Below, piece by piece: positions 48,428 to 58,574 of a stretch of DNA of 64,000 nucleotides (positions within the stretch are counted from its first letter, which is position 1; each line of letters starts with the position of its first letter). Source of the DNA: Ciborinia camelliae (Eukaryota > Ascomycota > Leotiomycetes > Helotiales > Sclerotiniaceae); NCBI GenBank assembly GCA_025890175.1, contig JANPYM010000015.1, positions 785,225-849,224 of the forward strand, written 5' to 3'. A program made the translations under genes and the position numbers. The notes beneath the pieces were generated by a model. That model was not told where the DNA came from. It saw only the letters and a program-made list of their open reading frames with translations, and did no database searches.

Positions 48428-48531
48428 GCAGGGCAACGATGGCATCCTGTATGATATATGATTCATCCCAATAGGGGTCGAGGGTTTTCATGTTGGGCCC
48501 TCTTCCGCAGGGCAACGATGGCATCCTGTAT
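48428..48531. repeat. Direct repeat (25 bp identical, 79 bp apart)
   Basis: The 25 bases at 48428-48452 and 48507-48531 are identical (core GGCAACGATGGCATCCTGTA). Similarity extends on both sides (GTCGATGACTTTAATGTTG against GTCGAGGGTTTTCATGTTG), which suggests an older tandem duplication of about 80 bp just past the dehydratase stop. Confidence 0.75.
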
Positions 48532-48782
48532 AACATTTTCGTTATCCTAAAAAGTGTAGTACCATTGACTTTATTCATATACCAATATATCTATTTATTT
48601 ATCTTACCGCCCAGTTATAAGTAACCCTCAAAGTTCTACAAGACTACATAGATATATAAGATTGTTAAAGTGTACTCGTCCACGCCTTTGATACCAACTC
48701 ACCAGTTCATCCCGTGGTCAAAACTTAGATTTACCCTACTACCCTACCTATTCCAGCATCCTAAAACTCCTTGGGTACTGTC

Positions 48783-48859
48783 GGTACAATCATGTGACCG
48801 TACATAGTAGGCCGTACAAACTGGCTAGCGTACGAACTAGCACTTCAACGCTCCCTATA
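48783..48859 (+). promoter_or_regulatory. Copy A of an element shared with 56987-57080
   Basis: Its first 24 bases match copy B at 22 positions (GGTACAATCATGTGACCGTA here). Both copies then have TACGAACTAG and a CGCTC(C/T)CTATA block in the same order and orientation. It lies 490 bases before the start at 49273. It may be a promoter element or the remnant of a dispersed repeat. Confidence 0.5.
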
Positions 48860-49272
48860 ATACCTAATTATACACATATATAGCATAAAGTACTTTACAC
48901 TTTGAACCATCACCAGGTTGATACTAACGGGTACTTACGGGAAGAAAACGTCAAACTCCAAACTCCGTGGACTTGAAATTCTTATTCCCTCATTTAAAGG
49001 ATCACGTGTTTTGTGGCCCCTTCACGTTTCAGATTTCGCGCATTGGCCTCGACGTACAAAAATCAATTATCGCAAGTTCGCGTTCGGTTCGGTTCAGTTC
49101 AGTTCAGTTGGAGTTCATCGTGATATAAGCTTGAATCTTGTCTCATACCTAGGGGAGTAATGTTGAATTTCTAATTTTTGGTACAATTTTGCTTTATGGG
49201 AATTTGAACGCCATCATCTATCACTCATCGTATATTCCCGTTTCCCGAACCCACCTCAAATCAACAGATATC

Positions 49273-51212
49273 ATGGCACCAAAACCATCCCAAAACCCAT
49301 CCAAAACATCGAAACCAACAATTGTAAATGATGAGAAATTGCAATCATTTACTAAAGATAACTTTGAGAAAGAACTCAAAGCTCTAGCATCAAAGGCTCA
49401 AGAAGAGACAACAACCAAATTTATCTTCTCTCAACTTAGGGTCTTAGCTCAATCAGCTACCCTTCTCTCACTCGCCGCCATATATTCGAATGTTTCTCAA
49501 CTCACACTCTCTCCAGTTTATGGATCATATCCAGCTGGAATATGGCATTCGAAAGGAGTCATGACGGCCTGCTTCCTGGGCTGGTCGTCAAACCTTTTTA
49601 TCGGGCGTTATATTCCAATCAGAAAACCTGTCCAACTTCTTCCCATCATCGCGGCTTATATTCCAATGGCCCAATATTTCCTCTTTAAATTGAGTGGCTA
49701 CATGGGAGCCAATTTTGGACCTCCTGTCACTGAAGGGCTGACATTTCTTCCTTTACTCATCCTTTCCGTCTCGTGCACGGCTACTACATTGGACAATTTG
49801 GAACTCACGTCTGGTCGATGGCCTTGGATATCTGATGCCGCACCAGGTATCATATCATATGCTTTCTTTAAAACTGTGGAGCACGTATCTGCAAACAGAA
49901 TTTCTCAATACATAGGCCAATCCGTCATCTTCACACGTCTTGGGATGCAAATTGTACTCCAAGCTCTGTATTCCGCCTTTGCTCCTTCGAAACTCCTCCT
50001 TTGGATATTACCAGCAGTATTTCACACCGCATTGTTCAATGTACATGTTCCGACACCATACGCTATAGGTCAACTTAATAATACGATGAATTCTCAAGGC
50101 TGGTCAATTCTTGACCGAAAGGAATCTCTGACTGGATATGTTTCCGTTATTGAAAGTTTGACCATGGGTAATGGATTCCGTGCTATGCGTTGTGATCATA
50201 GTCTTTTGGGAGGAGAATGGTTGGTAAATGGAAAGAAAGCTAAAGGACTTGCTGAGCCTATCTATGGAATCTTTGTAATGTTAGAGGCAATACGTTTGAT
50301 TGAAGTGGAAAGGCCGATTAAGGACGAGGATGCTAGTGCTTTGGTCATGTGAGTTTTCCAACAATCCCCATTCTGAATTCTTCACTTTACTGATATGAAA
50401 TAGTGGTCTTGGTATTGGTACCACGCCAGCTGCTCTGATATCCCATGGAATCCATACCACTTTGGTAGAGATCGATCCTGTTGTGGTAGATTTTGCTCAG
50501 AAGTACTTCTCTCTTCCTGAGCCTCAAGAAACTATCATCGATGATGCCGTATCCGTCGCATCGACTTTCGCTGCCCAAGGAAAGAAGTTCAATTACATCG
50601 TGCACGATGTATTTACAGGTGGAGCTGAACCTGTCGAACTATTCACGTATGAGTTCTTGAAGGATCTTCATGATATTTTGGAACCAGGCGGTGTTATTGC
50701 CATTGTATGTTTTCTTATTCCTTGCAATTTTCATGATTTTCCTACTAATCACCTCATAGAACTACGCCGGAGACTTCCTTCTCCCCCCCTTCGTAATAAT
50801 TCACCGCACAATCCGCTCCATCTTCCACACCTGCCGCATTTACCGCGAAGCCGAAGCCCCAACGGACCAACATATCACTGAAACCGGACAAGATTTCACA
50901 AATATGGTTATCTTCTGCACCAAACCTCTTTACGAAACGCTGCCCTCTTCTCCTTCTTCATTAATCAAGTTCCGCAATCCCGTAGAAAAAGATTTCCTGA
51001 GAAGTAACGCGAGAAGAGCGTACTTGTTGCCAAAATGGGAGATAGAAGATGAGGAATTGAGAAGGGGAGAGGAGAAGGGCGAGGAAGAGTTTGCCGGGGT
51101 ACTAAGGAGGAATGATACGGGTAGATTGGCGGAGTGGCAGGTCAAGAGTGCGAAGGGGCATTGGGGGGTTATGAGGGGGGTGTTGCCTGGGGGTGTTTGG
51201 ATTGATTGGTAG
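49273..51212 (+). CDS. Membrane protein with spermidine-synthase-like domain
   Basis: Three exons (49273-50348, 50404-50704, 50760-51212) give 609 residues. After a Lys/Ser/Thr-rich N-terminus come several hydrophobic segments within about 60-290 (for example ATLLSLAAIYSNV, LPIIAAYIPMAQYFLF, LLLWILPAVFHTALFNV). The C-terminal half is a Rossmann methyltransferase-like fold of the polyamine synthase family: GLGIGTTPAAL (360-370), acidic ligand VEIDP (380-384), HDVFTGG and the strand before LEPGGVIAI. True spermidine synthases are soluble and about 300 residues, so this membrane-fused form likely has another role. The substrate is unknown. The start 49273 is preferred over an in-frame upstream codon at 49189 because it has the better context (ATATCATGGCA). 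Confidence 0.82.
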
Positions 51213-51542
51213 GAGGCTGGGGATCTTATATTGATATTGGAGCCGGAGAAAAGAAGAGACTCGGTATTATATCTTTGGGATTTATGTAAGATGACAGGAT
51301 ATGGAATAGTTTTTGTTTATTAGTTCGGCCAGTAAATGCAAATAATATATATAGTAAGGGACGCCAAAAGTAGTCCAGGAATTTTCTGTTCTTGCAGAAT
51401 GGGAGAATCCCAGCGCAAACATTCTCATGGTATGAGTTGCTATATACAAGACACCATTCGTTCATCAAGTTTCCGAAAATAGATCACGGTCCTCATTCAG
51501 TTTCATGCTCGCTGCTAACTTTTCCATCGGAGTAGGAAACCC
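51213..51542. other. Shared 3' region of convergent genes
   Basis: 330 bases between the stops of the spermidine-synthase-like gene (+) and cutinase (-). No gene is seen. Confidence 0.5.
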
Positions 51543-52532
51543 CTAGTCGTCCCGAATAGCATCGACAATAAATCTACTTGCTTCGGGCGTATCATCTCCA
51601 TATGATAAGTCTAGAAAGTCTCCGTCAGCACCTTTTTTCTATGATAAAATATTGATGGGATCAAAGAAGAAAGAACATACGTGGGCCCCACCATCCATAC
51701 CCTCTACAAATAATATCCTCAGAATGACAAAAACTCTTCACCTTACTACTCGGCACAGCTCCCACAGGCTTACCATTATCCGGATCGCCAAAGACAACGA
51801 CGGCAGCGATTCTTTCAGTCACGTCTTGGGACAGCATCTTGGCCGCTTTGTGCACAAGTTGTGCACCCTGCGAGTAACCGCCTAGTACGATTTTTGACGA
51901 GGGACACTCGTTGCAAGCGAAGGTTGTGAGGTTGGCCATGGCACTTGAACCCTTATTGTCGCCGCCTTCCATGTAGCTAGGGACTGGTTAGTGGAGTGTG
52001 GAATGGGATGAGATGGAATGGAATGGGATATGAAGGACGTACCCCAAAACACTAGCACCATAATCTACACCCTGCATGGTAACGTGCTCCGGTGTAAGCG
52101 CGGATCTCAAGTTAGTAATTAGAGGAGGTCCGACCCTAACCCCGACGTTCCCGTCTTATATATCGTTAGCGAAGCCATCGTCTCGGCGAAAGGGGGTTGC
52201 TTTGATTCGAGCAAAGGGAATATCTCGGAAATATGTTGGGGATTTCACATACCTTCATTGGTACCTCGAGCAAAAATTACAATGACGGATTTGCAAATAC
52301 TGTCAGAGAATCCATTTTCGGTTGTTTCGAAGGCGACCTTGTTTTCGATAAAGAAGTGTGCAGTGTTGATGTAGTGTTCTTGGGTGGCTACGCTGGGAGC
52401 TACTTTGAAAGCTACTTTGGCGGTGGATACTTGGGGCTCGACTTCGGCATTGGGTCCGGCTTCGGCTTCTGCTAGGGGATGGGTGAAGACAAGGGAAGAC
52501 AGGGATAGGAGGAGGGGGAGTGTAAATTTCAT
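51543..52532 (-). CDS. Cutinase (secreted serine esterase)
   Basis: Four exons (52532-52253, 52154-52043, 51976-51681, 51610-51543) give 251 residues. A signal peptide (MKFTLPLLLSLSSLVFTHP) is followed by a propeptide-like acidic stretch. The cutinase start is VIVIFARGTNE-DGNVGVRVGP, joined over intron 1. The catalytic triad is complete: Ser166 in GGYSQG, Asp218 in SEDIIC, His230 in PHLSYGD. Six Cys are seen after the signal (SICKS, ACNEC, SFC, IIC). The codon for His230 is split by the last intron (GTATGT donor, CTGAC branch). Between Asp and His the usual GGDSILPP-like segment is replaced by RGYGWWGP. The enzyme hydrolyses cutin polyester outside the cell and is often induced by plant surface lipids. 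Confidence 0.92.
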
Positions 52533-54543
52533 TTTGTACGTGGGGGTTTATTAGTTGGTTGATGCAATGAGATGATACGAGGAAGGATGAGGTGGGTGGA
52601 GATGGCACCGAAGAGAGTACTATGAGGAAAACGCTTGAACTTGAAAGGAGAGCTGAGAGGATAAAGGTAAATATTTATGCATCAGTCAGGCCACTCAAGC
52701 CTCAACTTCTTTACTCCTTCATTCCCAGTCTCCCACACACACACCTTTCTTTTCCCATCACATGTGAAATGATGTACCAATGTCATGACAACGTCCCCTC
52801 CCTCCATCGTCAAGATAGTCCAAAACTAGAATACTTTTCCACACTATTTGGAATATCAATGCCATAGCTTCCAAAAAACATTCAAACTAATCCTAGAAGA
52901 GGGTTGATTTTTGGCTATCTTGACGATGGAGGGGATAATATAATGCAATGCGATGCGATATACATATTCTAGTATACAAACTTAAGCGTTAGAACTCCAC
53001 GTATCGACATAGGCAGGTCCGATCTCAATCTAGAACCTTCTTGCATCTACCGACGCAGGTCCAAAGCTGGTGCTTGAATTGATAATACGTGACCTAGCTA
53101 AGTACCTGAGGTGGGTAGGTAGTGTCCGACTCAGTCGATCGACCAGACGATTGCGGGATGATCCATGGGGGCTTGGCCTTGGTCGTCTTTGCTATACACA
53201 GTATATGCCCTGGTCCGATAGATAGCGAATGGTAGATGAGGAATCTTGAGATCTTGGTACCTTTAAATTTAGGAGGGACCAGCGGATCATCCGCAGTGAC
53301 CCATAATAAAAAGGGGTCTGAGCATGAAAACATATCAACAATCGAGATTTCGTTTTCTTTTCGAAGTCGTTACCCCTTCATAATGTATTAGATTAGTAAT
53401 GCCCTATTAATAAGGGATTAATAAGCGAAAGCTATCATCATGGCTTCCGTCACTTAACTAATTCTACATCCTTTTCAATCATAACAATCTTAATAAAAGT
53501 GAAATGAAATAATTATATAAAACTATAGCTTATTAATTTAAAATTCTTCATCTTTGCTTATTTTTAGATTGGATTCAATGGAAATCGAATACAACATCGT
53601 TAAACGTTTTCGAGTTATTTGATTTTACTATAATTAGGATTAAAATTGAAATTAATTGAATCAACCTTAAATAAATAATGAAAAATATTTGAGATATTTT
53701 TAACTGAAGTTTATATAACACTATGTGTATATGCAAAGTTTTATTCAAATCGATGTGATGATTATAAAAATATCTTGAAGTGAAAAGGTAAGGTATAGAG
53801 GAAACCCTGGCTTTCCTACCACCACTGGCACATAGATCCTTTTTTGGAGTAGCTTTTTCCAGGCCGTAGTGCCATATCATTTGTCTAGATAAAGCATCCA
53901 TAGATTACATCTACAAATGTTGCTCACTTGTAAATTCTAAGTAGTCAATTAGATGTCCTCTTTACTAATTTGGCTACAAAAGGATGAAAAATCGCCTTTT
54001 AAGGCGAATTTGTACATCTCGATCCTTTTCAACTGTATATTATTGTACAATGAAGAATGCGTAGGAATTTAGTATGTGAGAGAATGGAGATGGGTAAGAA
54101 TGAGCATATTTTTCCAAAAAGGAAACCGAGGACGCAAGTAAGAGTTTGCTGATTGTTTTAGCTATTACTATTTTATTGTAAGTTTTGAGGAAGTCTGTGG
54201 AATAAATGCTTCCCCAATTTAAAAGGGTTTTAGTAAAACAATTGTTGAAATATCACTTCAAGTATCTTCAATCCCTATTATCCGATCTACTTTCTGATAT
54301 GGGTTTATAGTATCCCGTCACAATTTGCTTAGATATCCAAATTACATTGGTTGTTCGATATTACCTACTATTTCGAGAATCGAACCTCTATATATTTTGT
54401 AGTCCCTTTTCGAATACTCAGCTGCATTTCCATTGCCAAATCTTCCAATAATCCAAGCCTATCTTGCAACCTAATCATCTACATGTCTTCCCAACAAAGA
54501 CCCATACTCTGTTTCTTATATCATTTATTGTTATTGTTGTGTG

Positions 54544-54590
54544 TCGAGCTAAGTTCTATGGAATCTCCAATTCCATAGAACTTAGCTCGA
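54544..54590. repeat. Perfect inverted repeat, 21-bp arms with 5-nt loop
   Basis: Arms 54544-54564 (starting TCGAGCTAAGTTC) and 54570-54590 are exactly complementary and enclose CTCCA. The right side continues into a 27-bp stretch (54597-54623) that recurs at 59196-59222. Confidence 0.9.
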
Positions 54591-54596
54591 TGACTA

Positions 54597-54623
54597 AGCT
54601 AGTGTATGTAGAACTATTTTATA
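54597..54623. repeat. Dispersed repeat, copy 1
   Basis: AGCTAGTGTATGTAGAACTA and the next 7 bases are identical to 59196-59222, followed in both by a near-identical CAACAT. Upstream of both lie ATTGTTGT and TCGAGCT; in copy 1 the palindrome is inserted between these parts. Confidence 0.75.
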
Positions 54624-56106
54624 TCAACATCATTGACAAGAAAGCCTACCGTTCGTAAAGAATAAGGCGAAGAAAAAGCGAAATGAAATCTTAGGTTCAC
54701 ACCTTCCAATTTTAGTATCCTCAACCTCATCTATATACGCATCTCTTACATTTGTCTCTCCTGGATAAGTATAACGCACCCCAAGAATCGTATATACCGT
54801 GTCACGCTAATATGTCGGTAGTACTTATTAAGGTTGTTTGATGTATAACGGGCACGGTAGAGTTTAAATTTTGTACTATCGGTACATCACGTACACTAGC
54901 AATATAGCCACAGACTGGAGATTGGCTCATCAGGTTGGTGTAGCTCCACCCCTCCAATTTTGCCAATACACTGCGTATATATATGGGGAAATTATTCTGC
55001 CATGTGTTATTCCCCCTCGGGACTTTCCAAACTTAGTAGAGGCCAATAGCACGAATCGAGAAATATATTAAGGGTTCCTAAACACATTTCATTTACCTAG
55101 TTGAAACTTTCCTTATACTTCCTACCCAATAATACCCTCCTGGCGTTTGTCAAACAACTTTTTTTAAAATCATAAAGCGCTCAAAATATTATATCGACCA
55201 ACGTATTGCATTCCTACAATCGAGCATTATTTGCGAAGGGAATTAAATTACGCAAGAAGACATATCAAGCTGCTGGAGAAGTTTCCTTCATCTTTCCTTC
55301 GGGGTGCCAATTCTGGTCATATTATTCGCTTATGCACAGGGGGGAAAGTACGATACCACCCCTAAGAGAATGGTGAATTGGTTTTAGTCCAACAAAAAGT
55401 TATATATGTAAGTATTTGGCAGGCCAGGCTCAACTAAAAGTTTATTGGGCTAATTATATATAAGTTCAATAAATAATTCGCTTTATAGCATTCTACATGA
55501 TCAACCATTCAGCTATTTCCGTTTTGTGGCTTCACTTGCTAGCTAAAGCCACATTTGAAAGCTTTGATATCCGTGGCACAGTCACCTGAGTCGACAATTA
55601 TATCTTGCTTTGGGATTCTGGTGCACAATTAACGTCAGTAGGAACTTATGAGCGTAAGTTATATAATGCAGCCCCACCATGGCTTGTACTACATATCCGT
55701 GTATAGATAGAGAAGAATAGCCGGTCTATGTTTCCTACTATCTAATATTCTGGTACTCGACGATTAAACCGGGGGGTTTCAAGAATGAAGATAAAACTCG
55801 CCTTGAAATACCTCCAGTGGCACGTCAGATTCCATCAGACGAAGAAAATAGGGGGTTGAACAACAGCAATGATGATTACTCCAAAAGTAGCAATATCTCA
55901 AGCGCAGATAGTCAGATAAATCAAAATTCAAACCAAATTGGGGAACTACGACGACCACTGCGGCTACACCTCTGACCAATATGTCCTTGTCACTAGACCT
56001 ATCCATTGATCTAAGAAATGACTGACATAAATAAGCCACAACAGTTCATAAAGATGGTACAACTTATACTCATATCTATTCATATGACCCTCGACAGATC
56101 CTCCTC

Positions 56107-56740
56107 TTGCGTCTTCAACTACTTACCTACCCATCCAAAAAGTCACCTCTTCCGGCAATTGATATTTCTCAACACACTCAGGCACCTATACATTCGGAAA
56201 TCGAGCCGCTTTCTCTTCGGAGGTCTAGCACGGATGATAGCCGTCTAATTCCTGAACGTTCACCACTCCAAAACTCCAATCCTAATCTCCATCTTGCTAT
56301 AGACCATGCTGCGGATCCATATTCCCCCAACTCTACAAACATCACCGACAAAAATCCCAATCCAATAATAACATCCACAAGCAGAATCTAACATCAAACC
56401 CCACCACAAAAAGCCAGCCACGAATGTGAATCAATGAAAAAACACCAAATTGTTTCACAAAGTTCAATGCCAATTTCTCCCGTCCAGGATGTAAAGGAGA
56501 AAGCATCGTGAATGCGCCCGAGGTATACATGCAGCTGGAGAGGCTTTGAGAAGGAGTGTCAATCTGGCAATTGCGGGGAAATTTGGAGATCAAAAGGATT
56601 TTGAGCAAAATAGGGCGACCAAAGAGCAGGGGATAAAGGACTTTACAAATCGTGGATTTACAGAAACGGTGCGAAATATATTGAGGAGAAGTGGGAGATT
56701 GTCAATAATGTTAGGCATGGGGTTGCGCGCGAGAGAGTAA
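56107..56740 (+). pseudogene. Probable decayed gene, three frame-shifted coding blocks
   Basis: Three protein-like blocks follow one another in three different frames. Block 1 (56107-56391) reads ...DISQHTQAPIHSEIEPLSL... and ends in a stop. Block 2 (about 56432-56541) includes FNANFSRPGCKGESIVNAPE. Block 3 (about 56500-56740) includes GIHAAGEALRRSVNLAIAGK and NRGFTETVRNILRRSGR. Blocks 2 and 3 overlap and could be joined by a single-base frameshift; no intron of realistic size links them. The blocks look like a small charged fungal protein, but I cannot name the family. A sequencing error or undetected splicing are alternatives. Confidence 0.3.
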
Positions 56741-56986
56741 TGGGACTATGAGTTGGGATGTATTGAGGGTGTGATAAGGCTGTATACATATGATTTCTAG
56801 ATGGTTGTGTATGAACTGGCGTTTGAGGTTTGAGGTTTTTGTATACAGGGAAGGAAATATGGATAGTACAATGTTCATTGAGTTCAAGCGTATGCAATGC
56901 TTATAGATTGTCAGTATTAGCCGAATGGATGTGCTGGCTAAGCATTCGAGCAGCTGTCAATGAATAAACTCTTTGATTTTTTGTTG

Positions 56987-57080
56987 GTACGATCATGTAA
57001 CCGTACATAGGGGACCTTATGAACGACTGGGGTACGAACTAGTGCCAGAGCGCCAACTAGTGCCTAGGCGCTCTCTATAT
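56987..57080 (+). promoter_or_regulatory. Copy B of the shared upstream element
   Basis: GGTACGATCATGTAACCGTA and its next 4 bases match copy A (48783) at 22 of 24 positions, followed by TACGAACTAG and CGCTCTCTATA in the same order. Copy B has an extra internal duplication of about 18 bases (TAGTGCC repeated). It lies 484 bases before the start at 57471. Confidence 0.5.
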
Positions 57081-57153
57081 AAGATATAAACCTCATAGTA
57101 GTATTATGGGAACCCATCATTCATTATCTTACATCCATACAGGAACCAAGTAC

Positions 57154-57168
57154 TTAGGGTTAGGGTTA
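57154..57168 (+). repeat. Interstitial telomere-like repeat
   Basis: Two and a half TTAGGG units, the usual ascomycete telomere repeat, inside gene-flanking DNA. Confidence 0.7.
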
Positions 57169-57470
57169 ACCAAGTTGAAGCCAACAGTTTTCCTTTGTCC
57201 CCTTTCCACCTTTCTTTATTCCTCTACCTCCAACAACAGGATTGTTACAATCCTATTGTCATCAACAAAGCCTTGCATCCCTTTGTCTCCTTCCTTTGTC
57301 GTTACCCAACAATCTCTAAACAACTTAGAATCTCAACTATATGAGCTTTCAAGATTCTCCACTGTCCTTCTAGAGATCATCCATTAATTCATATAAAACC
57401 AACCAACTACAACCAAACACATCACCGACTTTTCATCTACCTATACATTGAAAACCGAAAATAACTCACC

Positions 57471-58574
57471 ATGACTTCCAAAGCCAAAGCCCCCGTATAC
57501 AATACCGACAATGGGGAAAAGCCACCTCCATCCATGGAGGATCCAAGAATCAGTCCCGAAACATTCTATAAACTAGCTGCGCTAGATTTGGAATCCGATT
57601 TGGAATCTTTGGAATCTGACTCTGAGGTTGAAGAAGACTATGCTGAGTATGACGAGTATGACGAGTATCAGAATGCATATTATCACGATTATCAGGAGGG
57701 ATATTATGACTACGAGGATAGATCAAGAGAACCCTCGAGAGAGCAAGAATCCTACCGAAGACCACAATACCGACCTCAAACATCGGCGCATGCATCTGAA
57801 GAACAGTACTACAGCAGGAGACAAACAAGATCCCCTTCTCCTCGTAGAGAAGAGTATCGCAGACCTCATGTTCCACATCCATCTCAAGAACAGTACTACA
57901 GCCGACGACAAACCCGCTCGCCTTCTCCTCCTCCCACAAGAACAAGATATCAACCAGAATCGAGATATCAATCCTCCTCTTCAACTTCCTACGCGAGCAG
58001 CTCACGCCCACGTGCAGAAGAATTGAGAAAGATGGAGGAAGAAAGAGAGGAAAGAGAAAGATTGAGAGAGAGACTTCGAGCGAGGGTTCAAGAGAGAAGA
58101 ATCCTCGAACACGAGAGGATTAGGAGACTAATAGATGAAGAGAGACGGAGAATCGCGGAGGAGGAACGTATCGGAGAGATTCGATTCCAGGAAAACGAAC
58201 GTCTTCGGGAGCGCCTCAGACAGAGACAGAACCAGAACCAGAGAGCATCCGAAGAGAGATGGAGAATCGAGGAGGAGGAACGTATCCGAGAGATTCAATT
58301 CCAGGAAAACGAACGTCTTAGGGAGCGCCTCAGACAGAGACAGAACCAGAACCAGAGAGCATCCGAAGAGAGATACGAACCTCGGGAATACCGATACGAA
58401 GAAGACAGACACGAATCTCGCAGTCGTCCCGGCCCTGCTTACACAAGATCAACACAAAGGTACGGTTACGATCACGAGAGGAGAGAAATCAGAGTTCCGG
58501 AACCGAGAGACGGGGAGAGAATCAGAGTGAGGGTTCCAGAGGGGTGGCGAATCGTTGTCGTTGCTGATGATTAG
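57471..58574 (+). CDS. Arg/Glu-rich repetitive coiled-coil protein, unknown function
   Basis: A single exon of 367 residues with no recognised catalytic domain. Residues 40-85 are acidic and Tyr-rich (LESDSEVEEDYAEYDEYDEY). Two copies of EQYYSRRQTRSPSP (about 106-150) have RS-like composition. From about 180 to 310 lies an Arg/Glu-rich predicted coiled coil containing two adjacent 38-residue repeats (58149-58262, 58263-58376; core QENERLRERLRQRQNQNQ). The C-terminus (GERIRVRVPEGWRIVVVADD) is hydrophobic and more ordered. The composition suggests RNA binding or a structural role, but this is inference. The ATG at 57471 sits after a leader with good context (CTCACCATGAC). Confidence 0.8.
   Translation: MTSKAKAPVYNTDNGEKPPPSMEDPRISPETFYKLAALDLESDLESLESDSEVEEDYAEYDEYDEYQNAYYHDYQEGYYDYEDRSREPSREQESYRRPQYRPQTSAHASEEQYYSRRQTRSPSPRREEYRRPHVPHPSQEQYYSRRQTRSPSPPPTRTRYQPESRYQSSSSTSYASSSRPRAEELRKMEEEREERERLRERLRARVQERRILEHERIRRLIDEERRRIAEEERIGEIRFQENERLRERLRQRQNQNQRASEERWRIEEEERIREIQFQENERLRERLRQRQNQNQRASEERYEPREYRYEEDRHESRSRPGPAYTRSTQRYGYDHERREIRVPEPRDGERIRVRVPEGWRIVVVADD
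58149..58376 (+). repeat. Two 114-bp tandem units inside the RE-rich gene
   Basis: 58149-58262 and 58263-58376 differ at only a few bases. The unit is 38 codons long, so a gain or loss of copies keeps the frame. Confidence 0.9.

Larger units (their letters stand above)
48370..49272. other. Intergenic region with 3' duplication and shared upstream element
   Basis: It holds the 3' UTR of the dehydratase with a tandem duplication (48395-48545), AT-rich DNA, the element shared with the 56987 region (48783-48859), and GGTTCGGTTCAGTTCAGTTCAG repeats (about 49085-49110). No gene is seen. Confidence 0.55.
52533..57470. other. Long AT-rich intergenic region
   Basis: Segment 53380-54350 is extremely AT-rich and has no long open frame. 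A perfect palindrome and a repeat element occupy about 54530-54630. A decayed gene is suggested at 56107-56740. Copy B of the shared element is at 56987-57080, with a telomere-like TTAGGGTTAGGGTTA at 57154-57168. The last 300 bases are the likely leader of the gene at 57471. Confidence 0.5.

Noticed and set aside
54365..54395. tRNA B-box-like GGTTCGATTCT on the minus strand
   Set aside because: The final base mismatches and no acceptor stem or A box can be found.
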